Below are positions 17,651 through 26,370 of a stretch of DNA of 64,000 bases, piece by piece. Positions within the stretch are counted from its first letter, which is position 1. Each line of letters opens with the position of its first letter. This stretch comes from Streptomyces nodosus. GTDB lineage: Bacteria > Actinomycetota > Actinomycetes > Streptomycetales > Streptomycetaceae. The stretch spans positions 4,433,501 to 4,497,500 of the forward strand of contig NZ_CP023747.1 of assembly GCF_008704995.1 (NCBI RefSeq), in the 5' to 3' direction. The notes beneath the pieces are model-generated. The model was not told where the DNA came from. It was given only the letters and a program-made list of their open reading frames with translations, and searched no databases. A program made the translations under genes and the position numbers.

Positions 17651-17958
17651 TCCAGCAGGGGCCCTGCCCCCGCTGCCGCCGTCGGAGACTTCGCCCCCAG
17701 GCCTCAGGGCCGGTGGGGCGGAACCCCGCCCGGACCTGAGGTCCGGGCGGTTGTCCCCGGCGAGGGCTTCACCGGACCGAATCCCCGCGGTCAGTCCGCG
17801 GGGCCAGGCCGCCGCCCCGACGGGGTCCGTACAACGGACGGACCCCGGCGGGAGTCGGCCCGTTACGTAAATTCCTGCGGGAGCGACCCGCAGGACAGTT
17901 CCGCCAGGCTCTCCGGACCACCGTTCGGAGGGAACCGGCAGACGATCAGGAGATAGAC
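17651..17958 (+). terminator. S10-spc spacer with three strong hairpins
   Basis: No gene. Three inverted repeats follow each other: 17726-17750 (arms CCGCCCGGACCT/AGGTCCGGGCGG), 17783-17803 (CCCCGCGG/CCGCGGGG) and 17821-17847 (CGGGGTCCGT/ACGGACCCCG). One or more probably terminates or attenuates the S10 transcript before rplN. The last ~100 bases may hold the spc promoter; no clear -35/-10 pair is visible. Confidence 0.6.
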
Positions 17959-18327
17959 GTGATCCAGCAGGAGTCGCGACTGCGTGTCGCCGACAACACG
18001 GGTGCGAAGGAGATTCTTTGCATCCGTGTGCTCGGTGGCTCCGGTCGCCGCTACGCGGGCATCGGTGACGTCATCGTCGCCACCGTCAAGGACGCGATCC
18101 CCGGTGGCAACGTGAAGAAGGGTGACGTCGTCAAGGCGGTCATCGTTCGCACCGTCAAGGAGCGCCGCCGTCCGGACGGCTCGTACATCCGCTTCGACGA
18201 GAACGCCGCCGTCATTCTGAAGAACGACGGCGACCCTCGCGGCACCCGTATCTTCGGCCCGGTCGGCCGTGAGCTGCGCGAGAAGAAGTTCATGAAGATC
18301 ATCTCGCTCGCGCCGGAGGTGCTGTAA
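17959..18327 (+). CDS. rplN: 50S ribosomal protein L14
   Basis: 122 residues. Forms an intersubunit bridge and is the docking site for RsfS. Canonical IQQESRLRVADNTGAKEILC. Start is GTG at 17959 after an AGGAGAT ribosome site. First gene of the spc group, two bases from rplX. Confidence 0.97.
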   Translation: MIQQESRLRVADNTGAKEILCIRVLGGSGRRYAGIGDVIVATVKDAIPGGNVKKGDVVKAVIVRTVKERRRPDGSYIRFDENAAVILKNDGDPRGTRIFGPVGRELREKKFMKIISLAPEVL

Positions 18328-18329
18328 GC

Positions 18330-18653
18330 ATGAAGATCAAGAAGGGCGACCTGGTCCAGGTCATCACCGGTAAGGACAAGGGCAAGCAGGGCAAGGTCAT
18401 TGCCGCTTACCCGCGCGACGAGCGTGTCCTGGTCGAGGGTGTCAACCGGGTCAAGAAGCACACCAAGGCCGGTCCGACGGCCCGCGGCTCGCAGGCCGGC
18501 GGCATCGTCACCACCGAGGCCCCCATCCACGTGTCCAACGTTCAGCTGGTCGTGGAGAAGGACGGCAACAAGGTCGTGACCCGTGTCGGCTACCGCTTCG
18601 ACGAGAACGGCAACAAGATCCGCGTTGCCAAGCGGACGGGTGAGGACATCTGA
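18330..18653 (+). CDS. rplX: 50S ribosomal protein L24
   Basis: 107 residues. Assembly initiator with an N-terminal KOW motif (KKGDLVQVITGKDKGKQGKV). TGA overlaps the rplE ATG by one base. Confidence 0.97.
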   Translation: MKIKKGDLVQVITGKDKGKQGKVIAAYPRDERVLVEGVNRVKKHTKAGPTARGSQAGGIVTTEAPIHVSNVQLVVEKDGNKVVTRVGYRFDENGNKIRVAKRTGEDI

Positions 18654-19210
18654 TGGCTACCACCACCACTCCGCGTCTGAAGCAGAAGTACCGCGAGGAG
18701 ATCGCGGGCAAGCTGCGTGACGAGTTCAAGTACGAGAACGTCATGCAGGTTCCCGGCCTCGTCAAGATCGTGGTCAACATGGGTGTGGGCGACGCCGCCC
18801 GCGACTCCAAGCTGATCGAGGGCGCCATCCGCGACCTCACCACGATCACCGGTCAGAAGCCGGCCGTCACCAAGGCCCGCAAGTCCATCGCGCAGTTCAA
18901 GCTGCGTGAGGGCCAGCCGATCGGTGCCCACGTCACGCTCCGTGGCGACCGCATGTGGGAGTTCCTGGACCGCACCCTGTCGCTCGCGCTGCCGCGCATC
19001 CGCGACTTCCGCGGTCTGTCCCCCAAGCAGTTCGACGGCCGTGGCAACTACACCTTCGGTCTCACGGAGCAGGTCATGTTCCACGAGATCGACCAGGACA
19101 AGATCGACCGCGTCCGGGGTATGGACATCACCGTGGTCACCACGGCGACCAATGACGCTGAGGGCCGTGCGCTCCTTCGTCACCTCGGCTTCCCGTTCAA
19201 GGAGGCGTAA
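18653..19210 (+). CDS. rplE: 50S ribosomal protein L5
   Basis: 185 residues. Binds 5S rRNA and the P-site tRNA elbow in the central protuberance. Core NVMQVPGLVKIVVNMGVGDA and ALPRIRDFRGLSPKQFDGRG. Five bases before rpsZ. Confidence 0.97.
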   Translation: MATTTTPRLKQKYREEIAGKLRDEFKYENVMQVPGLVKIVVNMGVGDAARDSKLIEGAIRDLTTITGQKPAVTKARKSIAQFKLREGQPIGAHVTLRGDRMWEFLDRTLSLALPRIRDFRGLSPKQFDGRGNYTFGLTEQVMFHEIDQDKIDRVRGMDITVVTTATNDAEGRALLRHLGFPFKEA

Positions 19211-19215
19211 GCGAG

Positions 19216-19401
19216 ATGGCGAAGAAGGCTCTGATCGCAAAGGCTGCCCGTAAGCCCAAGTTCGGTGTCCGTGCGTACACCCGCTGCCAGCGCTGCGGCC
19301 GTCCGCACTCCGTGTACCGCAAGTTCGGCCTGTGCCGCGTGTGCCTCCGTGAGATGGCTCACCGCGGCGAGCTGCCGGGCGTCACCAAGAGCTCCTGGTA
19401 A
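19216..19401 (+). CDS. rpsZ: 30S ribosomal protein S14 type Z (zinc-binding)
   Basis: 61 residues, the short zinc-ribbon form: CQRCGRPHSVYRKFGLCRVC provides two Cys-x-x-Cys pairs. This is the C+ paralogue used when zinc is sufficient; Streptomyces usually carry a longer zinc-free copy elsewhere under Zur control. Start ATG at 19216. Confidence 0.97.
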   Translation: MAKKALIAKAARKPKFGVRAYTRCQRCGRPHSVYRKFGLCRVCLREMAHRGELPGVTKSSW

Positions 19402-19417
19402 CAACCCGTTTGGGTTG
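19402..19417 (+). terminator. Small hairpin at the rpsZ stop codon
   Basis: Arms CAACCC and GGGTTG with loop GTTT start immediately after the TAA. It is short and less GC-rich than other local hairpins, so it may be a processing or attenuation element in the 232-base rpsZ-rpsH spacer rather than a full terminator. Confidence 0.35.
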
Positions 19418-19633
19418 ATACCGGGCTCTCGGTGAGCAACAGGGTCGGCAGACCGCTCACCCCGCATGCCGTAGGCTGGTGGGGTTGGGCGTCTGCCGCC
19501 CGTACTGCGGGCTTGGCCCGCTAATGTTTGCTTACTACGCCGTAGGTCCACCGCGCCGCACCCGTCCCGTCTCGGATCGGGGAGAGGGATGGCGCACCAG
19601 GAAACCCCGGCGAGAGAGGCCGAAGGCCAATTC

Positions 19634-20032
19634 ATGACCATGACTGATCCGATCGCAGACATGCTCACGCGTCTGCGGAACGCGAACTCGGCGTACCACG
19701 ACTCCGTGGGCATGCCGCACTCGAAGATCAAGTCTCACATCGCGGAGATCCTCCAGCAGGAGGGCTTCATCACGGGCTGGAAGGTCGAGGACGCCGAGGT
19801 CGGCAAGAACCTCGTCCTGGAGCTGAAGTTCGGCCCCAACCGTGAGCGCTCCATCGCGGGCATCAAGCGGATCTCCAAGCCCGGTCTCCGGGTGTACGCG
19901 AAGTCCACCAACCTGCCGAAGGTGCTCGGCGGCCTGGGCGTGGCGATCATCTCCACGTCGCACGGGCTCCTCACCGACAAGCAGGCCGGCAAGAAGGGCG
20001 TGGGTGGGGAAGTCCTCGCCTACGTCTGGTAG
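19634..20032 (+). CDS. rpsH: 30S ribosomal protein S8
   Basis: 132 residues. Central-domain 16S rRNA binder; in E. coli it represses the spc operon. Start MTMTDPIADMLTRLRNANSA; the ending STSHGLLTDKQAGKKGVGGE is canonical. ATG at 19634 is chosen over an upstream ATG at 19589 whose 15 residues are not conserved. Confidence 0.96.
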   Translation: MTMTDPIADMLTRLRNANSAYHDSVGMPHSKIKSHIAEILQQEGFITGWKVEDAEVGKNLVLELKFGPNRERSIAGIKRISKPGLRVYAKSTNLPKVLGGLGVAIISTSHGLLTDKQAGKKGVGGEVLAYVW

Positions 20033-20056
20033 CGGAAGGGAACGGAGGAAACAGCT

Positions 20057-20596
20057 ATGTCGCGCATCGGCAAGCTCCCCATCGCGGTTCCCGCCGGCGT
20101 GGACGTCACCATCGACGGCAGCACGGTCTCGGTCAAGGGCCCCAAGGGCGAGCTGACCCACACCGTCGCCGCGCCGATCGAGATCGTCAAGGCTGAGGAC
20201 GGCACCCTCCAGGTGAGCCGTCCCAACGACGAGCGTCAGAACAGGGCTCTCCACGGCCTGTCCCGCACGCTGGTGGCGAACATGATCACCGGCGTGACCC
20301 AGGGTTACGTGAAGAAGCTCGAAATCAGCGGTGTCGGTTACCGCGTGACCGCCAAGGGCTCCAACCTGGAGTTCGCGCTCGGTTACAGCCACTCGATCAC
20401 CGTCGAGGCGCCCGAGGGCATCACCTTCAAGGTCGAGACCCCGACCCGCTTCCAGGTCGAGGGCATCGACAAGCAGAAGGTGGGCGAGGTCGCGGCCAAC
20501 ATCCGCAAGCTGCGCAAGCCCGACCCGTACAAGGCCAAGGGTGTCAAGTACGAGGGCGAAGTCATCCGCCGCAAGGTCGGAAAGGCGGGTAAGTAA
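20057..20596 (+). CDS. rplF: 50S ribosomal protein L6
   Basis: 179 residues. Two similar domains; sits near the factor-binding site. Signature KPDPYKAKGVKYEGEVIRRK at the C-terminus. Three bases before rplR. Confidence 0.98.
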   Translation: MSRIGKLPIAVPAGVDVTIDGSTVSVKGPKGELTHTVAAPIEIVKAEDGTLQVSRPNDERQNRALHGLSRTLVANMITGVTQGYVKKLEISGVGYRVTAKGSNLEFALGYSHSITVEAPEGITFKVETPTRFQVEGIDKQKVGEVAANIRKLRKPDPYKAKGVKYEGEVIRRKVGKAGK

Positions 20597-20599
20597 GCC

Positions 20600-20983
20600 A
20601 TGGCATACGGACAGAAGATCCTCAAGGGCGACGCCTACAAGCGCGCCGCGATCAAGCGCCGTCACATCCGGATCCGCAAGCGGGTCTCGGGTACGGCGGA
20701 GCGTCCCCGTCTGGTCGTGACTCGCTCCAACCGCCACATCGTGGCGCAGGTGATCGACGACCTCAAGGGTCACACCCTGGCGTCCGCGTCCACCCTGGAC
20801 ACCTCGATCCGTGGTGGCGAGGGCGACAAGTCCGCGCAGGCCAAGCAGGTCGGGGCCCTGGTCGCCGAGCGTGCCAAGGCCGCCGGTGTCGAGGCCGTCG
20901 TGTTCGACCGTGGCGGTAACCAGTACGCCGGGCGCATCGCCGCCCTGGCGGACGCCGCCCGCGAGGCCGGGCTCAAGTTCTGA
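20600..20983 (+). CDS. rplR: 50S ribosomal protein L18
   Basis: 127 residues. Binds 5S rRNA with L5. Core RIRKRVSGTAERPRLVVTRS and VVFDRGGNQYAGRIAALADA. 62-base spacer to rpsE. Confidence 0.98.
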   Translation: MAYGQKILKGDAYKRAAIKRRHIRIRKRVSGTAERPRLVVTRSNRHIVAQVIDDLKGHTLASASTLDTSIRGGEGDKSAQAKQVGALVAERAKAAGVEAVVFDRGGNQYAGRIAALADAAREAGLKF

Positions 20984-21045
20984 GCCGCCCGTCGCGACGA
21001 CGGAATGTTGTCGCGTAGCTAGCGGAAAAGAGAGAGGTAAATCCA

Positions 21046-21651
21046 ATGGCTGGACCCCAGCGCCGCGGCAGCGGTGCCGGTGGCGGCGAGCGGCGGGACC
21101 GGAAGGGCCGTGACGGCGGCGCAGCTGCCGCCGAGAAGACCGCGTACGTTGAGCGCGTCGTCGCGATCAACCGCGTCGCCAAGGTTGTGAAGGGTGGTCG
21201 TCGCTTCAGCTTCACCGCGCTGGTCGTGGTGGGCGACGGTGACGGCACCGTGGGTGTCGGATACGGCAAGGCCAAGGAGGTGCCGGCCGCCATCGCCAAG
21301 GGTGTGGAGGAGGCCAAGAAGCACTTCTTCAAGGTCCCCCGGATCCAGGGCACCATCCCGCACCCGATCCAGGGTGAGAAGGCTGCCGGTGTCGTGCTGC
21401 TCAAGCCCGCGTCGCCCGGTACCGGTGTTATCGCCGGTGGCCCGGTGCGTGCCGTGCTGGAGTGCGCCGGTATCCACGATGTGCTGTCGAAGTCGCTCGG
21501 CTCCGACAACCAGATCAACATCGTGCACGCGACCGTGGAGGCCCTGAAGGGCCTGCAGCGTCCCGAGGAGATCGCGGCCCGCCGTGGTCTGCCGCTCGAG
21601 GACGTCGCCCCCGCGGCTCTGCTTCGTGCGCGTGCCGGGGCTGGTGCGTGA
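21046..21651 (+). CDS. rpsE: 30S ribosomal protein S5
   Basis: 201 residues. Fidelity protein at the mRNA entry site. A ~35-residue Gly/Arg-rich N-terminal extension precedes ERVVAINRVAKVVKGGRRFS; the conserved GYGKAKEVPAAIAKGVEEAK follows. TGA overlaps the rpmD ATG. Confidence 0.97.
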   Translation: MAGPQRRGSGAGGGERRDRKGRDGGAAAAEKTAYVERVVAINRVAKVVKGGRRFSFTALVVVGDGDGTVGVGYGKAKEVPAAIAKGVEEAKKHFFKVPRIQGTIPHPIQGEKAAGVVLLKPASPGTGVIAGGPVRAVLECAGIHDVLSKSLGSDNQINIVHATVEALKGLQRPEEIAARRGLPLEDVAPAALLRARAGAGA

Positions 21652-21833
21652 TGGCACAGCTCAAGGTCACGCAGACGAAGTCGTACATCGGCAGCAAGCA
21701 GAACCACCGTGACACCCTGCGTTCGCTCGGCCTGAAGAGGCTCGGCGACGTGGTCGTCAAGGAGGACCGCCCCGAGTTCCGCGGCATGGTGCACACCGTC
21801 CGCCACCTCGTGACGGTCGAGGAGGTCGACTGA
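21651..21833 (+). CDS. rpmD: 50S ribosomal protein L30
   Basis: 60 residues. Small 23S rRNA-binding protein: LKVTQTKSYIGSKQNHRDTL, then RSLGLKRLGDVVVKEDRPEF. ATG at 21651 overlaps the rpsE stop; two bases before rplO. Confidence 0.97.
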   Translation: MAQLKVTQTKSYIGSKQNHRDTLRSLGLKRLGDVVVKEDRPEFRGMVHTVRHLVTVEEVD

Positions 21834-21835
21834 TC

Positions 21836-22291
21836 ATGGCGGAGCAGAACCCGCTCAAGATCCACAACCTCCGTCCCGCCCCGGGTGCCAAGACCGCCAA
21901 GACCCGTGTCGGTCGTGGTGAGGCGTCCAAGGGTAAGACGGCCGGTCGTGGTACCAAGGGCACCAAGGCCCGTTACCAGGTTCCGGAGCGCTTCGAGGGC
22001 GGCCAGATGCCGCTGCACATGCGCCTCCCGAAGCTGAAGGGCTTCAAGAACCCGTTCAAGACCGAGTTCCAGGTCGTGAACCTCGACCGTCTGGCCGAGC
22101 TCTACCCCGAGGGCGGCGAGGTCACCGTCGAGTCGCTGGTGGCCAAGGGCGCCGTTCGCAAGAACAGCCTCGTCAAGGTCCTCGGCCAGGGCGAGATCTC
22201 CGTGGCGCTGCAGGTGACGGTCGATGCCGTCTCCGGCTCCGCCAAGGAGAAGATCACCGCCGCCGGCGGTACCGTCACCGAGCTCGTCTGA
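21836..22291 (+). CDS. rplO: 50S ribosomal protein L15
   Basis: 151 residues. Assembly protein of the 50S core. N-terminal LKIHNLRPAPGAKTAKTRVG, a Gly-rich middle (GKTAGRGTKGTKAR), and the C-terminal globular half. Last ribosomal gene before secY. Confidence 0.97.
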   Translation: MAEQNPLKIHNLRPAPGAKTAKTRVGRGEASKGKTAGRGTKGTKARYQVPERFEGGQMPLHMRLPKLKGFKNPFKTEFQVVNLDRLAELYPEGGEVTVESLVAKGAVRKNSLVKVLGQGEISVALQVTVDAVSGSAKEKITAAGGTVTELV

Positions 22292-22326
22292 CATTCTCGG
22301 ACGTCTTGATGACTTGAACGATCCCG

Positions 22327-22360
22327 ACCGGGGATACTCCACAATTGGGGTATCCCCGGT
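22327..22360 (+). terminator. Hairpin between rplO and secY
   Basis: Perfect 11-base arms ACCGGGGATAC and GTATCCCCGGT around a 12-base AT-rich loop, 36 bases after rplO and 175 before secY. It probably reduces read-through from the highly expressed ribosomal genes into secY. Confidence 0.6.
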
Positions 22361-22534
22361 TGGTCGTTCCAAGGGGGGCGGTTCCGCCGGTAAGGTGGCC
22401 CCCACTGCCAACTTGCACAGGGTGCCGCGGTACGGGCACTCGGGGCGGCAGTTGACCGTTATGCATGTCGTTGTTCAGTCGGAATCTCAGACCGTCACCC
22501 TTGACGCAGTCGCGCGGGGGTCGCAGGAGGCACC

Positions 22535-23848
22535 GTGCTCACCGCGTTCGCCCGGGCGTTCAAGACGCCCGACCTGCGCAAGAAGCTGCTCTTCACGCTC
22601 GGCATCATCGTGGTGTACCGAATGGGTACCCACATCCCGATCCCAGGCGTCGATTACAGGAGCGTCCAGACCTGTATCGACGTGGCCAAGGGCAACCAGG
22701 GCCTGTTCGGCCTGGTCAACATGTTCAGCGGCGGCGCCCTGCTGCAGATCACGGTCTTCGCGCTGGGCATCATGCCGTACATCACGGCGAGCATCATTCT
22801 CCAGCTGCTGACCGTGGTCATCCCGCGCCTCGAGGCCCTCAAGAAGGAGGGCCAGACGGGCACCGCGAAGATCACCCAGTACACCCGTTATCTGACGGTG
22901 GCGCTGGCGATCCTCCAGGGCACCGGCCTGGTGGCCACCGCCCGCAGTGGTGCGCTGTTCAGTGGATGCCCGGTGGCGACGTCGATCGTCCCCGACCAGT
23001 CGATCTTCACCACCATCACGATGGTCATCGTGATGACCGCCGGTACCGCCGTCGTCATGTGGCTCGGTGAGCTGATCACCGACCGCGGCATCGGCAACGG
23101 CATGTCCATCCTGATGTTCATCTCGATCGCCGCCACCTTCCCGTCCGCGCTGTGGGCCATCAAGAAGCAGGGCTCGCTGGCCGGCGGCTGGATCGAATTC
23201 GGCACGGTCATCCTGGTCGGCCTGGTCATGGTCGCCCTGGTGGTCTTCGTCGAGCAGGCGCAGCGGCGCATCCCCGTCCAGTACGCCAAGCGGATGATCG
23301 GACGCCGTTCCTACGGCGGTACGTCCACCTACATCCCGCTGAAGGTGAACCAGGCGGGTGTGATCCCCGTCATCTTCGCCTCGTCACTGCTGTACATCCC
23401 GGCGTTGATCGCGCAGTTCGCCGGTGGAGATTCCGGCTGGAAGACCTGGATCCAGCAGAACCTCACCAAGGGTGATCACCCGATTTACATCAGCCTGTAC
23501 TTCTTGCTGATCGTGTTCTTCGCCTTCTTCTACGTGGCCATCTCCTTCAACCCCGAAGAAGTCGCGGACAACATGAAGAAGTATGGTGGCTTTATTCCCG
23601 GCATCCGGGCCGGCAGGCCTACCGCCGAGTACCTCTCGTATGTGCTCAACCGGATCACCTGGCCGGGTTCGCTGTACCTGGGTCTGATCGCTCTTGTGCC
23701 GACCATGGCGTTGGTGGGCTTCGGAGCAAGCCAGAACTTCCCGTTCGGTGGCACCAGCATCCTGATCATCGTGGGTGTGGGCCTGGAGACGGTGAAGCAG
23801 ATCGAGAGCCAGCTCCAGCAGCGCAATTACGAAGGGTTCCTCCGCTGA
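22535..23848 (+). CDS. secY: Preprotein translocase subunit SecY
   Basis: 437 residues, ten hydrophobic segments forming the SecYEG channel in the cytoplasmic membrane. N-terminal AFKTPDLRKKLLFTLGIIVV, the conserved TM2 region QITVFALGIMPYITASIILQ, and cytosolic loop residues KRMIGRRSYGG are typical. Start GTG at 22535 after GGAGGCACC. Its stop overlaps the adk ATG (TGATG), as in other actinobacteria. Confidence 0.98.
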   Translation: MLTAFARAFKTPDLRKKLLFTLGIIVVYRMGTHIPIPGVDYRSVQTCIDVAKGNQGLFGLVNMFSGGALLQITVFALGIMPYITASIILQLLTVVIPRLEALKKEGQTGTAKITQYTRYLTVALAILQGTGLVATARSGALFSGCPVATSIVPDQSIFTTITMVIVMTAGTAVVMWLGELITDRGIGNGMSILMFISIAATFPSALWAIKKQGSLAGGWIEFGTVILVGLVMVALVVFVEQAQRRIPVQYAKRMIGRRSYGGTSTYIPLKVNQAGVIPVIFASSLLYIPALIAQFAGGDSGWKTWIQQNLTKGDHPIYISLYFLLIVFFAFFYVAISFNPEEVADNMKKYGGFIPGIRAGRPTAEYLSYVLNRITWPGSLYLGLIALVPTMALVGFGASQNFPFGGTSILIIVGVGLETVKQIESQLQQRNYEGFLR

Positions 23849-24510
23849 TGCGAATCGTCCTCGTCGGACCGCCCGGTGCCGGCAAGGGAACGCAGGCTGC
23901 GTTCCTTGCCACGAACTTGTCGGTCCCGCACATCTCCACGGGCGACCTGTTCCGCGCCAACATCAGCAACGAGACGGAACTGGGCACCCTCGCGAAGTCC
24001 TACATGGACCGGGGCGATCTGGTACCGGACGAGGTCACCATCGCGATGGCCAAGGACCGCATGGAGCAGTCCGACGCGGCCGACGGGTTCCTGCTGGACG
24101 GCTTCCCGCGCAATGTGCAGCAGGCCGAGGCGCTGGACGACATGCTCCAGACCGAGGGCATGAAGCTGGACGGGGTCCTGGACCTCGAGGTGCCGGAGGA
24201 CGAGGTCGTCAAGCGCATCGCGGGCCGCCGCGTGTGCCGCAACGACTCCTCGCACGTCTTCCATGTGTCGTACAAGCCGTCGCAGAAGGAGGGCGTCTGC
24301 GACCTGTGCGGCGGCGAGCTCTACCAGCGCGACGACGACTCCGAGGACACCGTTCGCAAGCGCCTGGAGGTCTACCACACCCAGACCGAGCCGATCATCG
24401 ACTACTACAAGGCCCAGGGCCTGGTGGTCACGATCTCCGCGCTCGGCAAGGTGGAGGAGGTCACCCAGCGCGCGATGGAGGCGCTCGGGTCGAAGGCCGG
24501 CGACGCGTAG
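23848..24510 (+). CDS. adk: Adenylate kinase
   Basis: 220 residues. Interconverts ATP + AMP and 2 ADP. P-loop GPPGAGKGTQ at residues 7-16, AMP-binding LLDGFPRNVQQAE, and a long LID containing three Cys and a His (CRNDSSHVFH ... CDLC), suggesting a metal-stabilised LID. Coupled to secY by a one-base overlap; followed by a terminator hairpin. Confidence 0.97.
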   Translation: MRIVLVGPPGAGKGTQAAFLATNLSVPHISTGDLFRANISNETELGTLAKSYMDRGDLVPDEVTIAMAKDRMEQSDAADGFLLDGFPRNVQQAEALDDMLQTEGMKLDGVLDLEVPEDEVVKRIAGRRVCRNDSSHVFHVSYKPSQKEGVCDLCGGELYQRDDDSEDTVRKRLEVYHTQTEPIIDYYKAQGLVVTISALGKVEEVTQRAMEALGSKAGDA

Positions 24511-24534
24511 TCACCGGTCCCTGCCGCCGCTTCC

Positions 24535-24567
24535 CGGCCGCGGTTCCCCTGGCGGGAGCCGCGGCCG
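24535..24567 (+). terminator. Hairpin downstream of adk
   Basis: Arms CGGCCGCGGTTCCC (24535-24548) and GGGAGCCGCGGCCG (24554-24567), 14 pairs with one wobble and a five-base loop. Separates secY-adk from map. Confidence 0.65.
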
Positions 24568-24700
24568 AGGCATGCGGCCCTTCAGGTGCAGCCTCCCGGG
24601 GGCTCTGGACGGGCCGGTGGCGGCGGCACCTTATCGTTGACGGTGTCCATCCCTGGATGGCGTCCGTACTCTCTCCGGTCCAGAAAGGCCCGTAGCCGTC

Positions 24701-25537
24701 ATGGTGCAGATCAAGACCCCCGAGCAGATCGCCAAGATGCGTGAGGCGGGGCTGGTCGTCGCCGCCGTGCACGCGGCCACGAGCGAGGCGGCCGTGCCGG
24801 GTGCCACCACCAAGGACCTGGACCAGGTCGCCCGCAAGGTTCTCGCGGAGCACGGGGCCACCTCGAACTTCCTGGGGTACGGCGGTTTCCCGGCGACCAT
24901 CTGCACCTCGGTCAACGAGGTCGTCGTCCACGGCATCCCCTCCGACGAGGTGGTGCTCAAGGACGGCGACGTCATCTCCATCGACGCCGGCGCCATCGTG
25001 GACGGCTGGCACGGCGACGCCGCCTTCACCGCGTTCGTGGGGTCCGGTCACGCCCCGGAGCTCATCGAGCTGTCCCGGGTGACCGAGGAGTCCATGTGGG
25101 CCGGGATCGCGGCGATGAAGCCGGGCAACCGGCTGGTCGACATCTCCCGGGCGATCGAGACCTACATCCGCCGGCAGCCCAAGCCGGGCGGCGGCCGGTA
25201 CGGGATCATCGAGGACTACGGCGGCCACGGCATCGGCACCGAGATGCACATGGACCCGCATCTGCTGAACTACGTGGAGCGTCGGCGGGGCAAGGGCCCC
25301 AAGCTGGTGCCCGGCTTCTGCCTCGCCATCGAGCCGATGGTGTCCCTGGGCACCCCGCGCACGGAGGTCCTCTCGGACGACTGGACCGTGATCACCACCG
25401 ACGGCACCTGGTCCTCCCACTGGGAGCACTCCATCGCCCTGACGGAGCAGGGCCCGCTGGTGCTGACGGCTCCCGACGGCGGCAAGGCCAAGCTGGCCGA
25501 GTACGGCATCACGGCGGCGCCCGACCCGCTCGCCTGA
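24701..25537 (+). CDS. map: Type I methionine aminopeptidase
   Basis: 278 residues. Removes N-terminal Met from nascent proteins; di-metal enzyme of the pita-bread fold. Ligand motifs: SIDAGAIVDGWHGDAAF (Asp95, Asp106), GHGIGTEMH (His), AIEPM (Glu) and the final WEHSIALTEQG (Glu). No zinc-finger N-terminal extension. Stands alone between adk and infA; ATG at 24701. Confidence 0.97.
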   Translation: MVQIKTPEQIAKMREAGLVVAAVHAATSEAAVPGATTKDLDQVARKVLAEHGATSNFLGYGGFPATICTSVNEVVVHGIPSDEVVLKDGDVISIDAGAIVDGWHGDAAFTAFVGSGHAPELIELSRVTEESMWAGIAAMKPGNRLVDISRAIETYIRRQPKPGGGRYGIIEDYGGHGIGTEMHMDPHLLNYVERRRGKGPKLVPGFCLAIEPMVSLGTPRTEVLSDDWTVITTDGTWSSHWEHSIALTEQGPLVLTAPDGGKAKLAEYGITAAPDPLA

Positions 25538-25784
25538 GGCGCGGGCCCAGGCCCGATACCGCCGGTGGCGCCGGTCCGTACGGGCCGGCCGCAGCACAGG
25601 ACACCCCTTCGTCGCTTCACCCTCCCCCGTGCCGGTCCGCATGATGATCTCGGGAATGGGGCAGACTTCCCCGATTCGTCTTTCAGAGGGCCCTGGCGTA
25701 GACTGACTCGTCGGCTCTCGTGTATCCGCATGTCCGCATGCGGGACCTGGAGTCGATCAAGGTAGTCGATTCGAAGGGCGAAGC

Positions 25785-26006
25785 GTGGCCAAGAAGCAAG
25801 GTGCCATCGAGATCGAGGGCACTGTCGTCGAGTCTCTGCCGAACGCCATGTTCAGGGTCGAGCTCCAGAACGGCCACCAGGTCCTGGCACACATCAGCGG
25901 CAAGATGCGTATGCACTACATCCGCATCCTCCCTGACGACCGGGTCGTGGTGGAGCTTTCTCCGTACGACCTGACGCGTGGCCGGATCGTCTACCGATAC
26001 AAGTAG
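25785..26006 (+). CDS. infA: Translation initiation factor IF-1
   Basis: 73 residues, one OB-fold domain binding the 30S A site. Sequence KKQGAIEIEGTVVESLPNAM is near-invariant. GTG start at 25785. Upstream, TAGACT at 25699-25704 could be a -10 element, but the -35 is poor. Confidence 0.98.
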   Translation: MAKKQGAIEIEGTVVESLPNAMFRVELQNGHQVLAHISGKMRMHYIRILPDDRVVVELSPYDLTRGRIVYRYK

Positions 26007-26064
26007 ATCTTGCCGGTGCCCCGTCTGACGGGGTGGTGGCACTGACCCGGAGAACCTCACACCC

Positions 26065-26178
26065 ATGAAGGTCAAGCCGAGCGTCAAGAAGATCTGCGAC
26101 AAGTGCAGGGTGATCCGCCGTCACGGTCGGGTCATGGTCATCTGCGACAACCCGCGCCACAAGCAGCGCCAGGGCTGA
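26065..26178 (+). CDS. rpmJ: 50S ribosomal protein L36 (zinc form)
   Basis: Only 37 residues: MKVKPSVKKICDKCRVIRRH and a tail with a third Cys and a His (ICDNPRHKQRQG). The Cys-x-x-Cys...Cys...His set is the zinc-binding C+ form. ATG at 26065, 58 bases after infA, the usual infA-rpmJ-rpsM order. Confidence 0.97.
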   Translation: MKVKPSVKKICDKCRVIRRHGRVMVICDNPRHKQRQG

Positions 26179-26193
26179 CGCAAGGACCGTACC

Positions 26194-26295
26194 CTCTGCA
26201 TCCGCAGAGATTCGCGCGACGCGAGCAGAATATGTTCATACGCAGGGCCCGGATCCGAGCGATCGGATCTGACACCCCCGGTTCGGAGGCCGGGG
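26194..26295 (+). other. rpmJ-rpsM spacer with three consecutive small hairpins
   Basis: In 192 gene-free bases: CTCTGC/GCAGAG (26194-26209), GATCCG/CGGATC (26252-26269) and CCCCGG/CCGGGG (26277-26295). They may form a leader structure controlling rpsM-rpsK-rpoA or a processing site. No convincing promoter seen. Confidence 0.4.
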
Positions 26296-26370
26296 ACCCA
26301 GTTCGTACCTGGTACGGCGGCTGGGAACCGGTCCTGCGGAAGACCTCCGAAGATCAACTGGAGCCATTGA

